NCBI RefSeq assembly: GCF_017591425.1
Contig: NW_024466218.1
Location: forward strand, 12,476,001-12,540,000
Source of the DNA: Ochotona curzoniae
Taxonomy: Eukaryota > Chordata > Mammalia > Lagomorpha > Ochotonidae
DNA: 64,000 nt
Direction of reading: 5' to 3'
The translations under genes were made by a program, and so were the position numbers. Positions 1 through 11,479 of this stretch are shown here, piece after piece (position 1 is the stretch's first letter; each line of letters starts with the position of its first letter). The notes below the pieces were generated by a model. The model ran no database searches, was not told the DNA's origin, and saw nothing but the letters and a program-made list of their open reading frames with translations.

Positions 1-323
1 ACAACTCACAGAGTAATTGCCGTTTCCTTGGCAACGGAGCAGCAGTCTGGGCCCAGGGCTCGGCCGTGGTCCCTGGGCAGAAAGGCCAGGGACAGTGGGG
101 GAGTGAGAGTGGCTTCCAGCCTCCCGTGGCCTCGGGGAGAGGATCTGTTTAAAGTCACTCCCACTGGTCCCTGGGCCGCCATTCACAATGGTGGTGCCGA
201 TGTCCCAGGGGCTATAGGGTTTGGGGTCCAAGTGGGATGGGCATTGGGCTGGCCAAGGAGGGTCCTCCTAGACGACTTCCTGTGGAGCCACAGTGCCCTT
301 CATCCTTTACAGCTGTGACTCAG

Positions 324-532
324 TCTTTTTTCCTCCTTTCCTCTCTCATCCCTTTCTTCCTCCTTTCTAGCTCTTTCTCCTCCTCCTTCTTTTCCCTTCT
401 CTACTAGTTCTCATTTGTGTCTTCTTCCTTATCCCTTCTTGTTCTTTTCCATCTACCCTTTCTCCTTCACTTCCCCTTCTCTTTCTTCCTTCTCTCATCT
501 CCTCTGTTCTTTCCTCCCCTCTACCTTTGCCT
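324..532 (+). repeat. Polypyrimidine (CT-rich) low-complexity tract
   Basis: About 210 bases are nearly all C and T on the plus strand (CTTCCTCCTTT-like units), which makes it purine-rich in the CELF4 pre-mRNA. It is not a pure short tandem repeat. It explains the Leu/Ser/Phe-rich and Arg/Glu/Lys-rich open frames here, which are not genes. The rest of 1-1000 shows no feature I can support. Confidence 0.8.
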
Positions 533-1009
533 TGTGAAGGGAGCTGGGATAGCAGGCCCATGGGACCTGAGAGCTAAGGGGTCTGGGAGAGGCATGATAG
601 TATCTCCCTGCAGGGCATCCAGCTGTAGTCAAGTAAAATTCCTTCCCCAGAGGCTCAGGAGCAGAGAGGAGAAACTGCTTGACTTCCCAGCACCAATCCA
701 CTACTTGGCTTGGTCACTGCATGGCCTTGCACTGGGGAATGAGAACAGGGCAATAGGATCCCTGACCCTGCCTCTTCCCCAACAAGCTTCAGTCTTCCCT
801 TGGCCAAGAAACCTGCTTGGCCCACCCCTTCCCTGCTGCTTGCCAGGCCTCTCACTCGGTTGGGAGATAGGATGGTCCCCAAGAAAGCGAAGGAGGGAAC
901 CTTGTCGTTGTGGGCTTCCTTGTGGTCCAGTCACTGGCAAGGGACTCAGGGAGCCACTGGGCCAGGGCTCAGACCATTTCCCACAGAAGGAATTTTCTGC
1001 ATCCTCACA

Positions 1010-1250
1010 CTCATTTCAGATCCTCCTGAATCTGGAACAACCTGCTCGTTCCAGCTTTGTCAACTGAGCACCTCTTACCACTATTGCTCATTCCTACCTC
1101 CAGGCCTGTGCTTTCTGGTCAAAGTTCAAATGCTTTCTCCTCTATGACTCCTCCCTGAAGTGGTCATGGCTTTTCCCTTCCTTGTCTCAGTGCCCCTCCT
1201 GCATGGTCCTGTGACTGATTCTGGTTTGTTCCTCTTCCCTTCCATGTGGG
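1010..1250 (+). repeat. Possible L2-type LINE fragment
   Basis: The sequence has the wording of an old L2 3' region: clinical-style CT-rich phrases such as CTTACCACTATTGCTC, then CTCCAGGCCTGTGCTTTCTGG and ATGACTCCTCCCTGAAGTGGTC. The match is from memory and loose, so family and edges are uncertain. From 1250 to 1850 I see only unique non-coding sequence. Confidence 0.35.
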
Positions 1251-1849
1251 CTTTGGATGGGCATTGGACTAGCCCACCTGAGGTCATTCATGGCTCTGCC
1301 AAGCTCAGCAAGCACAAATTGCGCTCAGGGCATGCTTGGGAAAGAAGGACGCTGTCGTGGGAGCTCTCTCTGGATTCTCCCTGTATTTTTCCCAACCAGA
1401 GCCCTGTGCTATCTGGTCCTGGTGTTCAAGGTCATCTGCTTGCTTTTGGCTCTCCCTGAAACTGAGGGGTCTTTGACTCCCAGCTGGAGAGTGGTCCCTG
1501 CTCCGTCCCGCTGCCTCACAGCTGTCTGTGAAGGCCCAGGGTCTCCACTTGGTTAGAGGGTCAGGGCTGCTCCAGTGTGCCACATCAGTGGCAAACATTA
1601 ACTGCACACCTACTGTTTACACAGCACTGTGCTGCCTGCTAAAGACAGGAGAAGAAAGTGTCTTCCCCAGGCATAGTGTCTGTCCTCAGGGGGGTTCTGA
1701 GGGTCCCTGAAGAGCAGGGAAGACCCCAGAACCAATCAAAGACAAGTGAATCCAGCCTCAGCCTCTCACAGTGATGCTGACCACCAGTGTGAATAGCACT
1801 GCTCAGCACCCCCTGCCGCCCCACACCGAGGCAAACAAACAGCCAACGA

Positions 1850-2420
1850 AAGCACAGGGGAATTAGAATTTTTTAACCTTCCAGTGGTAATAAACTCTGG
1901 GGTGCAAAATGGGTTTCAAAATTTATTTTTGCAATATCTGATTTTTTTCTCCCCCTCTCCTCCAAAAATCCGTGTATCTATTCTGCTTCAGGTTGGGGCT
2001 CCTTTAAACGGTTTTATTAAAAAAATCATTTACTGTGGGCCTTTCAGTTCAACTTTAACTGGACCGGGTGGAAATTAAAAAAAGGATATTTTAAAAATAA
2101 ATTATATAAATTACAGCCCTAATTATCAGGAACTTTTAAAAATGTATCCAAGCATTAAAAGAAAATCTTTTTTTAAAAAAAAAATGCCCCCATTTCCCTG
2201 TTCCATTGCGGGAGTGTAATTTAGATACTTTTAACAAATCCTCGGCCTTGGGAAGAAGCGGGCTCTCCAGGCCCATTTGCCTGCGTCTCTTTCTGTGTGC
2301 TATTATTATTTGATAACTTTGGGCTTAAATCTGCATGAGAGCCAATTATCTCTCTTTGTCATCAGGCAGGCTTGCTGTTCGGCAGGGGTTTTTATAGTAC
2401 AGTAAAAGCCTGTGGAGCCT
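1850..2420. promoter_or_regulatory. AT-rich, repeat-free block: candidate conserved non-coding element
   Basis: The block has long A or T homopolymers (for example at 2172-2184), several TTAAA and TAATTT motifs, and a retained GC-rich segment near 2240-2260, with no recognisable transposon. It contrasts sharply with the GC-balanced flanks. Such islands in introns of neuronal developmental genes are often conserved enhancers. That is an inference from composition and motif density only. Confidence 0.35.
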
Positions 2421-2429
2421 GGAGGGGGT

Positions 2430-3540
2430 GGGGTGGGATTTCAGATTACATGGCGTCATACCTCCCCCAGTGATTCTTTCCCCTGTTCCTTTTTTGTTTG
2501 TTTCTGTTTTCATCATTTCCTGATGCAACAAGTTTTCCTCTTCTAGCTGCCCCCCACCCAATCTCTCCCAGCCTGGCTCCCACCTGGAGTGATGCCATCC
2601 TCCAGGATCCCCTTCTACATGCGTCTTTTCCCTCCTCCTGTCTCTGGCAGATCAACGCTTGCTAAGTAGAAGAGGTAGGGATGGGCATTTCTGAGTCTAG
2701 AGCAGGGGGCATGCTCTGCTCTCTTCTAACTAGTGCAGGAGACCATGGGACTGGAGGGAGGCCTGGTCAATGGAGCCCACAGTGTGGATGGGAGATAGAT
2801 GTGACCCACCCAAGGCACGACAGGCAAGATGCCATAGAGATATTAACCTGGTGTGGAGCTCTGTGAGTGGCCCAGGCTTCTGCTTCTTTGTTTCTCCCCC
2901 AAGAGGAGTGGGGAGGTGATTAAGAAAGGAAATCTGGGACATTTGCGGAGGTTGGAGATCTGGCAGGCCAAGCAGTGGCTTGTTCTGCTTGTCCCCCTCT
3001 GTGCCTTCTGCACCTAGACTGTGCTGGGTACCTGGAAGGACTTGATGCACTTTGATGAAAGGAGAGATGGAGGGCAGGAGGAGGGGAAGGAGAGACGGAA
3101 GGAGGGAGAGAGACAGAAGGACTGAATGATGGAGGTGGGAGGGCAATTGAGTGGAGAGGTTGTGGATGGATCAAGAGGGTTTGGGGTGTTAGATCTTATC
3201 AGTTTCAGATGGCAAATTTATTTTTGGCAAATGTAATATTTACTGAATCCCATCCTCCTAATGGCCTCCCATCTACCCCTACTCAGCTACACGAAGACCT
3301 GGGCACACCACAAATTCTCTCTTGAGCGAGGAACCTCTCTCCTGTCTGCCTGGACCATCCCTCCCACCACTCTTTGGCAACACTACTTCTTAGAGCTCTT
3401 TCCAAGACCCCAAGTCCAAGTCAGATGCCCTGCTGACTCTGGCACTTGCTCTATGCTAGCCAGCTAGGAAGTGCGCAAAAAAATACAGTCCTCACCTTGG
3501 TCATAGATTGGACCTTCACTCCAGAGTTCCAGAACTGTAG
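2430..3540. other. Unique intronic sequence with a purine-rich tract at 3054-3124
   Basis: No gene or transposon was recognised. A GGAGRGA-type purine run (3054-3124) creates a low-complexity open frame on the minus strand rich in Leu, Pro and Ser, which is not coding. A small AT-rich patch lies at 3205-3245. Confidence 0.5.
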
Positions 3541-3720
3541 ATGCATCTTTATGGCTGCTAGAATGAACTGCCCATGGACCAGGTGCCAAGGCCAGCATTG
3601 TATGTGATAGAGGTGAGCTGAGGCTTAGCTTGGATGGATGACTTGCTCAAGGCTGCATACCAAGTATGAATAGGAAGCCTATTTAGAACCGAGGCAGCTG
3701 GGACTCCTCAGCTTAGCCAT
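3540..3720 (+). repeat. Degenerate MIR-like SINE fragment
   Basis: The text contains the MIR core order: GAGGTGAGCTGAGGCTTAG, then TGACTTGCTCAAGGCTGCATA, then GGAAGCCTATTTAGAACCGAGG. This parallels the MIR consensus 'gaggcacagagaggttaagtaacttgcc... aagtggcagagccgggattcgaacc'. It is heavily mutated, as expected for a pre-eutherian insertion. From 3730 to 4920 only unique sequence is seen. Confidence 0.5.
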
Positions 3721-4929
3721 TCCAATCTGTTATGGGGCTCAGGAAGGATGGCTCACTCCACTCTTACCAGCCACCCTCAGCCTTGGGCAGCTTAGATCCT
3801 GGACCACATTACTGGGAATGATTTCCTTGTCTGATCCTTTGGCCAGAATTTTCTTGGCAGCAGGATGACAACATGGCCTGAGTCCTGTGTCCATGCTGTT
3901 TTGGAGAGCCCAGAGGGACTGGGAGTACTGTGCCTTCTAGTGTTGGTGTCAAACACCTGTCACACAGACACAGGTGCACATGTCCAACCCAATAGTGGGG
4001 AGGGCATGGTTGGCTCTGGAGGCCTCTGGTTGTTGGGAGGCTGGTGCTGGGACAACTGAGAGTCCCGAACTTTATCCTCACTCAGAAGGGACCCCAAACT
4101 TTGCAGATAGGTTCTTGGGGTGCAGGCATGTGCCTGTGGGAGGGCATTGGCTTCAGTCTCCAAGTGAAGGCATCCCTGAGGGTCAAGGAGAATGGCCCAG
4201 TTTTATGCAGGTAGGCATTGAGCATATGCATGGTCTATTCCCTCAAGGGCAAGGACAGGTGAGTTTCCCAGAACCTGCCTGGTTGAATGAACACCACCTG
4301 CCTTTCCTACCACTCAGCCCACACATGCAAAATTCCTTACACCATCCAGGTTTGAGCTCGGAAAGTCCTGGGCAAGGATAGAGGGATGGCCATCCCCTTA
4401 TCTGACATGTGTGTTCATCATCTCTAGGTCATGGCCATGGACAGCCCTCTTCTCACCTTCTCTGTCTCCTTCACTATCAAGTCCAGCAAAGGGTTCAGGC
4501 TAGGACCCTTGACACAGCAGAGCTGGGTGACTGAGATGCCCCAGTCCTGGTTGGAGTATACACTGTGGTCACTTTTGGCTCTGTGAGACCTTTTAGGGCC
4601 AGAGCGGCACCTTGGATCCCAGGTTTGGGATTTCCTGTAGCAGATCCCCTGAGTCCTCCTAAGGTGATGGGGGAGGTGGTATGTGTGTGCAGCAGTTGAG
4701 GATAGAACTTGGGGTGAGTCCATTCTGGTATAAGAGATGGTGTCGGGCCTATATGGGGCTTCTCTCCCTGTAACCACTGGGATGGGTGAGGCCTCAGCCT
4801 GGGGAGGTCAACTGATCAGAACCCTTGCCTGCCCGTTCAGCTTGGATTCAGTGCTAGCCACTCCTGTGCTCCGTGGGGAAGGCCCTCATGGTGGCTGCTT
4901 TCTGGTTTGACGCTGCTTGGCTGGCAGGC

Positions 4930-5120
4930 AGGCGGGTGGGCAGGCGCGATATTACTCCTAAGATAAATGAAGAAGAGTTTCAGCCCTTATTGGATTATAG
5001 TTTTTATTGAACTTTATAAATTCCAATTAGCAGACCCCTGGGCAATAAGCGACAAGCAGCCCGCAGCTCGCTTTATAGCGTGATTATGACCCTGTTTATC
5101 CTTCCCTGAACGAGAAGTAT
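4930..5120. promoter_or_regulatory. AT-rich homeobox-motif block: candidate conserved element
   Basis: Between a CAGG-rich patch and ordinary sequence lies a compact block with TTATTGGATTATAG, TTTTTATTGAAC, TTTATAAATTCC, CCAATTAGC and TTTATAGCG. These resemble HOX/CDX, CCAAT and TAAT-class homeodomain sites, and the block keeps CpGs (GCGCG, AGCGAC, GCTCGC). It is repeat-free. The enhancer function is inferred. Confidence 0.35.
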
Positions 5121-5129
5121 TAATGGAGG

Positions 5130-6780
5130 AAATGAAGGAAAAGGGATGGGAGAATACATAAATGCAGATATTGGTGACACGGAGATACACACTCAGGGTC
5201 GGGGAGAGAGAGCAGCCTTGGTGGGACATAAGGGAATGGAGACCAGAGATCCTGAGGAGTCACACCTGCAGAACCACCCTTCAGTCTGTCCAGAAACTGA
5301 GCCTCTGACTTCTGAGGTCTGCTATGGCCAGAGAACATCTCCCTACTGCCATCTGGTCCTAGACGTCTCTTGCCCTGAGTCTGCCTTCCTCACTGCTGAG
5401 TCCTGTCAGTCCACTTGCACCTCTGGATAGTCCACAGTGTCCTGAGGCCCTCTCCTGCACGGCTGAGCACTCCAGGGCTGGCTCAGGGGGTCCTTAGTAC
5501 TTACAATGGCTTCTGTGCCCTTTCTGAAACTTTGCCAAACATGAACAGGCACTCATTCTAGAAATGACATCCCCACGCATGTACATATGTGTGTCCACTT
5601 GCACACACAAGCAATTTGCAGGGCAATAGTGTCTGCACAAACTCATCAAGACCCTCCCTTCTCCTCCAGGGAGCTGAAGGCAGAAGGTTAAGAGTCCCTA
5701 ACCTTGGATCAAATCGATGCCCACCTGGCTACAGCCACCACATGGAGATCTTACGAACCTGAGGACAGATGGATGGGCTCTGACAGCCTGGCCACAGTTG
5801 GCAATGTCCATGTGACCCCACCCATGTTTTGTTGACTCCTGAACACCCAGGTTTGTGCTCATATGCTTTGAAACTCTTAACAGCTGCAACCCAGGACAGC
5901 AGCTGGAGAGCAGCATCCCTGCGAGATGGGCTGAGAGCTGAGGAGCTTCCAAGCTGGCAAGGTGAGTGGGTGTCTGCGCTGCTTGGATGGAAGGCCTGCC
6001 CCACTCATGGCCTTTCCTGGGAGAGAGATACTCACTCAAGGGTGGAGTGGCCCCTCAATTGTTCTGGCTTTGTTTTCGCCTTCCTCTGCCTTCTGCAGGT
6101 CACCTTTCTTGGAGGATTCAGTGGAAGAAGAAAACAAAAACCCTCCTCAGGACACAAGAGCGACACGTCCCAAGGAGCATCTGTCATCGGGACAGGCTGA
6201 AAGCTGCTTCAGGTGCCTGTAGTATGGAAGTACAGTGCCCAGATGGGTGGGCAGGCCAGAGTCCAGAGCTCACTGGCACATGAATATTTGGGGAGGAGTG
6301 GAGAGGGGGAGGCTGACTCATGAGTTGGAGGAGCGGCTGCCTCCTTGGTAAGAGGACAGCTTCCTGAGGTTGAGGCTGTGCTGACCAAGAGACTCTCCGT
6401 CATATAGCAGGAATGTATTCTCTCGCCCCAGGCCCGGGCATCTTAACAAGCTGAGCCTGGTTGCAGAAGAAAGGGTTCCTGCCTACATCTCTTAGCCTCT
6501 CTTCCCTGCTCAGTTCTTGGCCTTGGGGCAGGACCCACAGAGTCTGCACCTGTGCTTTATCCAGCTCTCTAGCAGTGTATTAGGAGGCGATCAGGGCATG
6601 CTTCTTTTTTGTCATTTGATGAATATAGAAATGAAAGCCCAGAGAAGGACATTTTGATCAGACACTGTGTGACCACTGAGTGGCTAGGAGAACAGGTTTG
6701 GGGGCAGACTTCTGGAGCCTGCAACCCATTCCTATGTGCTTGGCTCAGGGCCTGCCTCTTCCACTTCAGACCTGGCTTCC
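5130..6780. other. Unique intronic sequence, no gene
   Basis: I see no exon with a conserved protein signature, no transposon and no long simple repeat. Open frames of 60-120 codons on both strands overlap one another and have no recognisable domain. Confidence 0.5.
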
Positions 6781-6785
6781 TGCTA

Positions 6786-6990
6786 CTGGGTGCCATGGCT
6801 CATGTACTTGAGTCTCTGTGACCCACATGGGAGCCCAGGATGGAGTTCCTGGCTCCTGCTTCAGCCTGGCCCACCCCTGGGTGTTGAGTGCATTTAGGAA
6901 GTCAACTAGCAAGATAGAAGAGTTCTCTCCTTCATCTGTCTCTCTGACTTTCAAATAAAACAGAAGTGAATAAATGTGTATATATATTAT
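6786..6990 (+). mobile_element. CSINE (lagomorph C-repeat), 5'-truncated and diverged
   Basis: The diagnostic order is present: TGGGTGCCATGGCTCATGTAC, 'acccacatgggagcccagga', 'ttcctggctcctgcttcagcctggccca', then 'tctctccttcatctgtctctctgactttcaaataaa' and an A/T-rich tail. This is the lagomorph tRNA-derived CSINE layout, whose body reads '..gggagacc..gctcctggctcctggcttcgg..' and whose 3' end reads 'tctctctgcctttcaaataaataaa'. From 6990 to 7940 unique sequence follows, with short G runs at 7401-7410 and 7530-7540. Confidence 0.85.
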
Positions 6991-7949
6991 ATTAAAAAGC
7001 TGCAAAGGTGAGGTTTGGGGGCTTGTTTCTCTTGATGTAGGAGGTTCTTGGGTTATTTGCTGACCCAGCTGGCAGAGGTGACAGACTGTGGGTGGCTGGA
7101 TGAGAAATAAAGTTAATGTTTTTTCTCTCTGCATAGGTGAAGCATGCTGGGTGTGGGCAGATGGCTGGGGGAGGGAGATGACCGATGCAGAGAGCTAGGA
7201 GCCTGAAAGCCACCAACTTGCCTTGTCCAGCCTCATCTAGCAGCATCTAGTTAGCCTGGCTCCTGGCAACTGAAAAACCCATTTCACAAACCCTCAGGGT
7301 CTGCTAGGGTTTAGGTGGAGTCTGCAGCCAAGGTCCTAAGACAGTGTTGGCAAGTTTCCCTTCCCACTCAGAGGGGACAGTCTGATGACTTCATGCATAT
7401 TTTGGGGGGGGTGCCACCCTGTCCTTATCAGATCACCATTCCTATAGTAGGTGTTAGCCTGTGACCTCGGTGAGGGTCTGTGCAGGTGACAAACACCAGA
7501 ATGTAGGTTAGTGGACAAAGGAGACTTTGGGGGGGGGCGGGGAGTCTCCCCAGTATTTCTGTAGATATAGGGAAAATTCCTTTGTACCTTGTCAAGGTCC
7601 CCAGACCTCTGATCATTGGGTAGTGTACTCTGGGGTCCTCAGACATGGGGAATGGAGCAATGTGCTTGGACAACCTCTTGCCAACTGGCCACGTGGGGAC
7701 AGCCATAGGGTGCCATGGCCACTCCTTGCCCTGAGCCTCCATTTCCTCACAGCAAACTGAAGGAGTCAGAGTAGCAGATTTCCCACATCCACACCTAGTC
7801 TAAAAAATGCAGATCCCCTTCTTGGGTATTTCTGGCATGAACACAAATAGCACGTGTGGAGAACTATGGCAAGTAATAACGGCATCCAGCCCCCTCCCCA
7901 CGTACCCACTCTCTCTTCTCCCTACTTGTGCCCCCTGCAATAGATCATA

Positions 7950-8260
7950 CAGGATGGATTACATTAATTTTCTATAAACTATATCAACTTGAGTGACATG
8001 TCCTTAAGGGTTGGCTGATTGATATCTACAATGCGGTCTTATAATCTAAAATCATATTAATATTAATATTAAAGATTTTCTGTCCTTTACGCACACCATT
8101 AAATCTGGAGTATAAGGTGAAATTGACAACATACATTTTGACAGCTTATCTATAATAAATATGCAAATCTTGATGCCCACATGTCACCACTGATGCACCA
8201 CGGCTCTCCGAAGATCACAGCCTGCCTGTCTGCTGCGTGACATTTTCAGTAGACGATCAG
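7950..8260. promoter_or_regulatory. AT-rich block with retained CpG: candidate conserved element
   Basis: The left half is AT-rich (TTACATTAATTTTCTATAAACT, ATATTAATATTAATATTAAAG, TATGCAAATC at about 8160). TATGCAAAT is a perfect octamer core for POU factors. The right half holds several CpGs in non-repetitive sequence. No transposon was recognised. From 8270 to 8990 I see only unique sequence. Confidence 0.4.
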
Positions 8261-8990
8261 AACCGCCGTCTGGGTGGCGGGAGTGGCACTGGGCAAACCT
8301 TGGCTGGCGGTGACCCTGGCCTCTCCTGTCTGCTGTGAAAGCCTGTCCTTCATCCTGCCAGGCAGGTGGGAGAGCTTGAGGAGTGACAGTCTTACAGAGC
8401 AGCAGACACCACTACACACATCTCCGGAGTAGTCATAAGAAGATCCAACTTCCCTGAAGCCTCACGGAAGATTCAGCCGTCTCTGCCACTCCCTGGGTCA
8501 CGTGGCACCCGTGGAGATTAAGATCCTGTGAGCTCCTGCCCATTTCCTCCTCTGACTCCCGCACCACATCTACAGGTGGGGAAGAGTGTGGTGCCCCTTC
8601 CTGGTGCACTTAGAAGGACTGAAGGAATGATGGAACCAGGGGCTCAGCACACTTAGGAATGCGCCAGGGAAGGACAGCTCTTGGAGGATTTTTCCACTGA
8701 ATTCCACTTAGTGCTGGCCCTCGTCATGGGCAGTGATCCTTCCTGTCCCTGCATACCTGTCTTGCCATAGAGAATCTACAGCTTAGCACAGTGGCTTCTG
8801 TGGGTTCATTTCTGCTCTGACCCGCCCCACATGTGTGTTCTAGCGGACAGGATCCATACACTTTCCTGTGTCCCTAGCCTCAGCTCAGGACCAAGTGAGG
8901 GCCAAGATGGAATATGGGACAAGGGAACTTTGCCTAATGGGAAAAATCTAGTTGTGTTTCTATTGGGCATCCCCAGGTCTGACTATATGG

Positions 8991-8992
<2 letters not shown>

Positions 8993-9033
<41 letters not shown>
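8993..9033 (+). repeat. (TG)n microsatellite, about 20 units
   Basis: A pure TG dinucleotide run of 41 bases, followed by an interrupted TG-rich tail to about 9065. It is potentially Z-forming. If transcribed on the minus strand as part of the pre-mRNA it reads as CA repeats. Confidence 0.97.
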
Positions 9034-9035
<2 letters not shown>

Positions 9036-9099
9036 GTATGTGTACATGTGTGTGTGCACGTGCATTTGTTGGATCAGGACAGTGAATTGAGCATACATT

Positions 9100-9346
9100 G
9101 GTGTCTTGGTTGCAGTTCTGGCTTCTCTGCCTTTGATCCAGCTACCTAATGCACCTGGGAAAGCAGCAACCAGTAGCCTAGGAAGAGCCCACACAGAGTT
9201 TCAGATTCTTGGCATCATACAGCATGGCCCAGCCATAAGAGTTGCAACCATTTGGGAAGTTAATCAGAATGTAGAAGTTCTCTTTCTGTCTCTACCTGCC
9301 CCATTTGTCATTTCTGTCTTTTAGGTAAGATAAATCTCAGGAAAAT
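9100..9346 (+). mobile_element. CSINE, diverged
   Basis: It carries the body signatures 'gttgcagttctggcttctctgc', 'gatccagctacctaatgcacctgggaaagcagcaacc' and 'tctttctgtctctacctgcc', ending in TAGGTAAGATAAATCTCAGGAAAAT. It is immediately followed by a CA microsatellite that begins at its A-rich tail. Internal sequence is more eroded than in the copy at 10920. Confidence 0.75.
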
Positions 9347-9373
9347 ACACACACACACACACACACACACACA
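9347..9373 (+). repeat. (AC)n microsatellite at the CSINE tail
   Basis: 27 bases of pure AC directly continue the A-rich tail of the preceding CSINE, a usual birthplace for microsatellites. From 9375 to 9700 unique sequence follows. Confidence 0.95.
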
Positions 9374-9714
9374 GAACCAATTTAGCCTGCAAAACACACC
9401 ATCCTTCTCACAGTAGTTGGGGAAGGGTATAGAGGATTTTTCAATGGGTGCAAGGCTATTTGTCTATGGTGTGTTCCAGGTTCAGCCCCACTAGCGAGGT
9501 CCTTTGTGGCACTCCCTTGCCCTCCTTGTCCTGTGATGGTGGGGCAGGGATGGGTTTGTGTACTGCTGTACCACCTCCTGCCTCCTAGAGGGCTTGCCCC
9601 AGGGCTGAGCACAGGTGCTTGGAAGATGGATGCGTATGAACCCTTCTGTAGTCTCCCTCGGATGAGGACCACACATGGGGTCCACATAGATTGGTAGAAA
9701 TTGTTTTTGTTATT

Positions 9715-10035
9715 ATTTCTTAAAGACTTATTATTTGGGAAATCAGAATTACAGAGAGGGTAAGACAAAGGGAGAGAGAGTTTCCATCCACTGGTTTGCT
9801 CCCCAGATGGCTGCAATAGCCAGCTCTGAGCTGGACTGAGCTAGCAACCAGGAGCTGTCTCCCTTATGAGTGATAGGGACCCAAACACTTAGTCCATCTT
9901 CTGCTGTCCTTCCTTGATCACTAGTAGGGAGCTGAATAGGAAGTGCGGCAGCTGGGATATGAATTGGTGCCCAGGTGGGACACTGGTGCTGCAGGCTGCA
10001 GCTTTACCCTCTGTGTCACAATGCCGGCCCTGGGG
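9715..10035 (-). mobile_element. CSINE, nearly full length, reverse orientation
   Basis: Reading left to right, this is the reverse complement of the C-repeat: TTATTTCTTAAAGACTTATT (tail side), 'cagaattacagagagg', 'gggagagagagtttccatcc', 'ttgctccccagatggctgcaatagcc', 'tagggagctgaataggaagtgcggcagctgggatatgaa' (B-box side) and finally 'tgtcacaatgccggccctgg', the 5' end of the element. Both ends are recognisable. Confidence 0.93.
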
Positions 10036-10919
10036 AAGAATTGAAAGATCCATTCCTTCGCACTTCTAGGTCACTTCTGGAGACAGGAGCTCAGACAGGG
10101 CTCAGAAGGTCCTGGGCAGTCCTTGTAGGAAATTCATTGACCCTTACAGTATGGGCAACCTCCAGGCAGAAGGGGATCCTTTGTTTATTGCTTAGCATGA
10201 GCCTTTTGGCCCTAACCTGGGTGTAACCCCTCCACTCTGCCATACACACACACAGAGTTCTGCAGTCTTGAGAGGGGGTGAGTTGAGCCAGCTCAGTGCC
10301 ATTGCTGGGAGAGCAGCCACTCGGCATCTGGCCAGGCTGGGCTCTGGGAAATTCAGGTTTGTCCTAGGATGCTTGCAAGCTGATTCCTGCAGTTTAGGCC
10401 GAGCCCAGCGGGTCATGAGGAGGGGCTGAGACGCCCCTGCCCATCCCACTGGTCCAGTGGACCTCACATGCAGTTTCTTTGCCTTCCCTGTATTTTGTCC
10501 ACACACTCTCCGGCCACCAGTCCCTTGGGGTCCCTCATTCCACTGTGAGACTTGAGTATCTAACCCGTCTTTCATAAAAGAACCGCCGATCAATCCAGCT
10601 ACAATTAATTAGTCAGCAGAGGTGAGGATGGAGGGGGTGGTGGGCGGAAAGCGTGTGAGGCTTTGGACTGGCCTTCTCTCACCGTGCTTGGGAGCAATGC
10701 ACACCCACACACAGCCTGTCCTCTGGAGCTGCCAAGGAGCTTTGGTGACACACTCTGTGATGGTGGTCTGGCCCAGCACCTGGGCCTCAGCCATCTCTCC
10801 CCACGCGCTGCTTCTCCCTGCCCTGAATGGTTCAAATCTACATAGAGGAGGAAAAGCCACTCAAAACATTTCTAGTTTATCACACTGCGCAGGGCTGATA
10901 GAAAACGAGTCAGAGGCTG
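10036..10919. other. Unique intronic sequence between CSINEs
   Basis: No gene or transposon was recognised. A short TAATTAATTAG patch lies at 10603-10613. A long minus-strand frame near 10192-10593 has no domain signature and is taken as chance. Confidence 0.5.
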
Positions 10920-11154
10920 GTGTTGTTTTTAGTCCTGGTTGCTCCACTTCTGGGAATGCCCTGGGACAGCAGCCCAGGATGGTCCAAGTGCTTGGGCTCC
11001 TGCACCCATGTGGAAGATCCGGAAGAAGCTCCTGGCTCCTGGCTTTGGACAAGCCCAGCTGCAGCCCTTGTGGTCATTTGCAGAGTAGGCCAGTGGATGG
11101 AGAAGCTTTCTCTCTCAACTGTCTTTCAGATAAATAAAATAAATCTTTAAGATG
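10920..11154 (+). mobile_element. CSINE, 5'-truncated
   Basis: It contains 'cctggttgctccacttctggg', 'gggacagcagcccaggatggtccaagtgcttgggctcctgcacccatgtgg', 'gaagctcctggctcctggctttgg' and 'ctctctcaactgtctttcagataaataaaataaatctttaag', the canonical C-repeat 3' half and AATAAA-rich tail. This is one of the clearest copies in the window. Confidence 0.92.
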
Positions 11155-11207
11155 GGCCAGACTGCTAGATTGGGTGGGGAGCAGGGGTAGAGGGACAGGT
11201 GTGTGTT

Positions 11208-11219
11208 GGGGGGGGGGGG
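11208..11219 (+). repeat. G12 homopolymer
   Basis: Twelve consecutive G following TGTGTGTT. It could take part in a G-quadruplex and is prone to sequencing error. Confidence 0.9.
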
Positions 11220-11479
11220 TGACAGGAGGGAGGAGAATAGTGGCTTTGAAAGGGTCAGAGTCCTTTGGATTCTCTTTCTCTCTCCCTGTTCATTCCTCTC
11301 CGTGCCTGCCTTCCTCTCACCCCTTCCTCTTTCCTACTCTTTGCCCGGGGCCATCGCAAGCACTGACGCCTTGATGGACGTCTCTCCCTGGCCCATCCAC
11401 TCCTCCCCGCCCCCCACCCCCGCATTTGTATTTGCGTGGACTCCAAGCGCCCTAATCCCTGCTTCAGCTCCCACTTCTT

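Noticed and set aside
417..1067. Plus-strand frame of 216 codons starting in the pyrimidine tract
   Set aside because: It is a Leu/Ser/Phe-rich translation of low-complexity CT sequence running into unrelated unique DNA.
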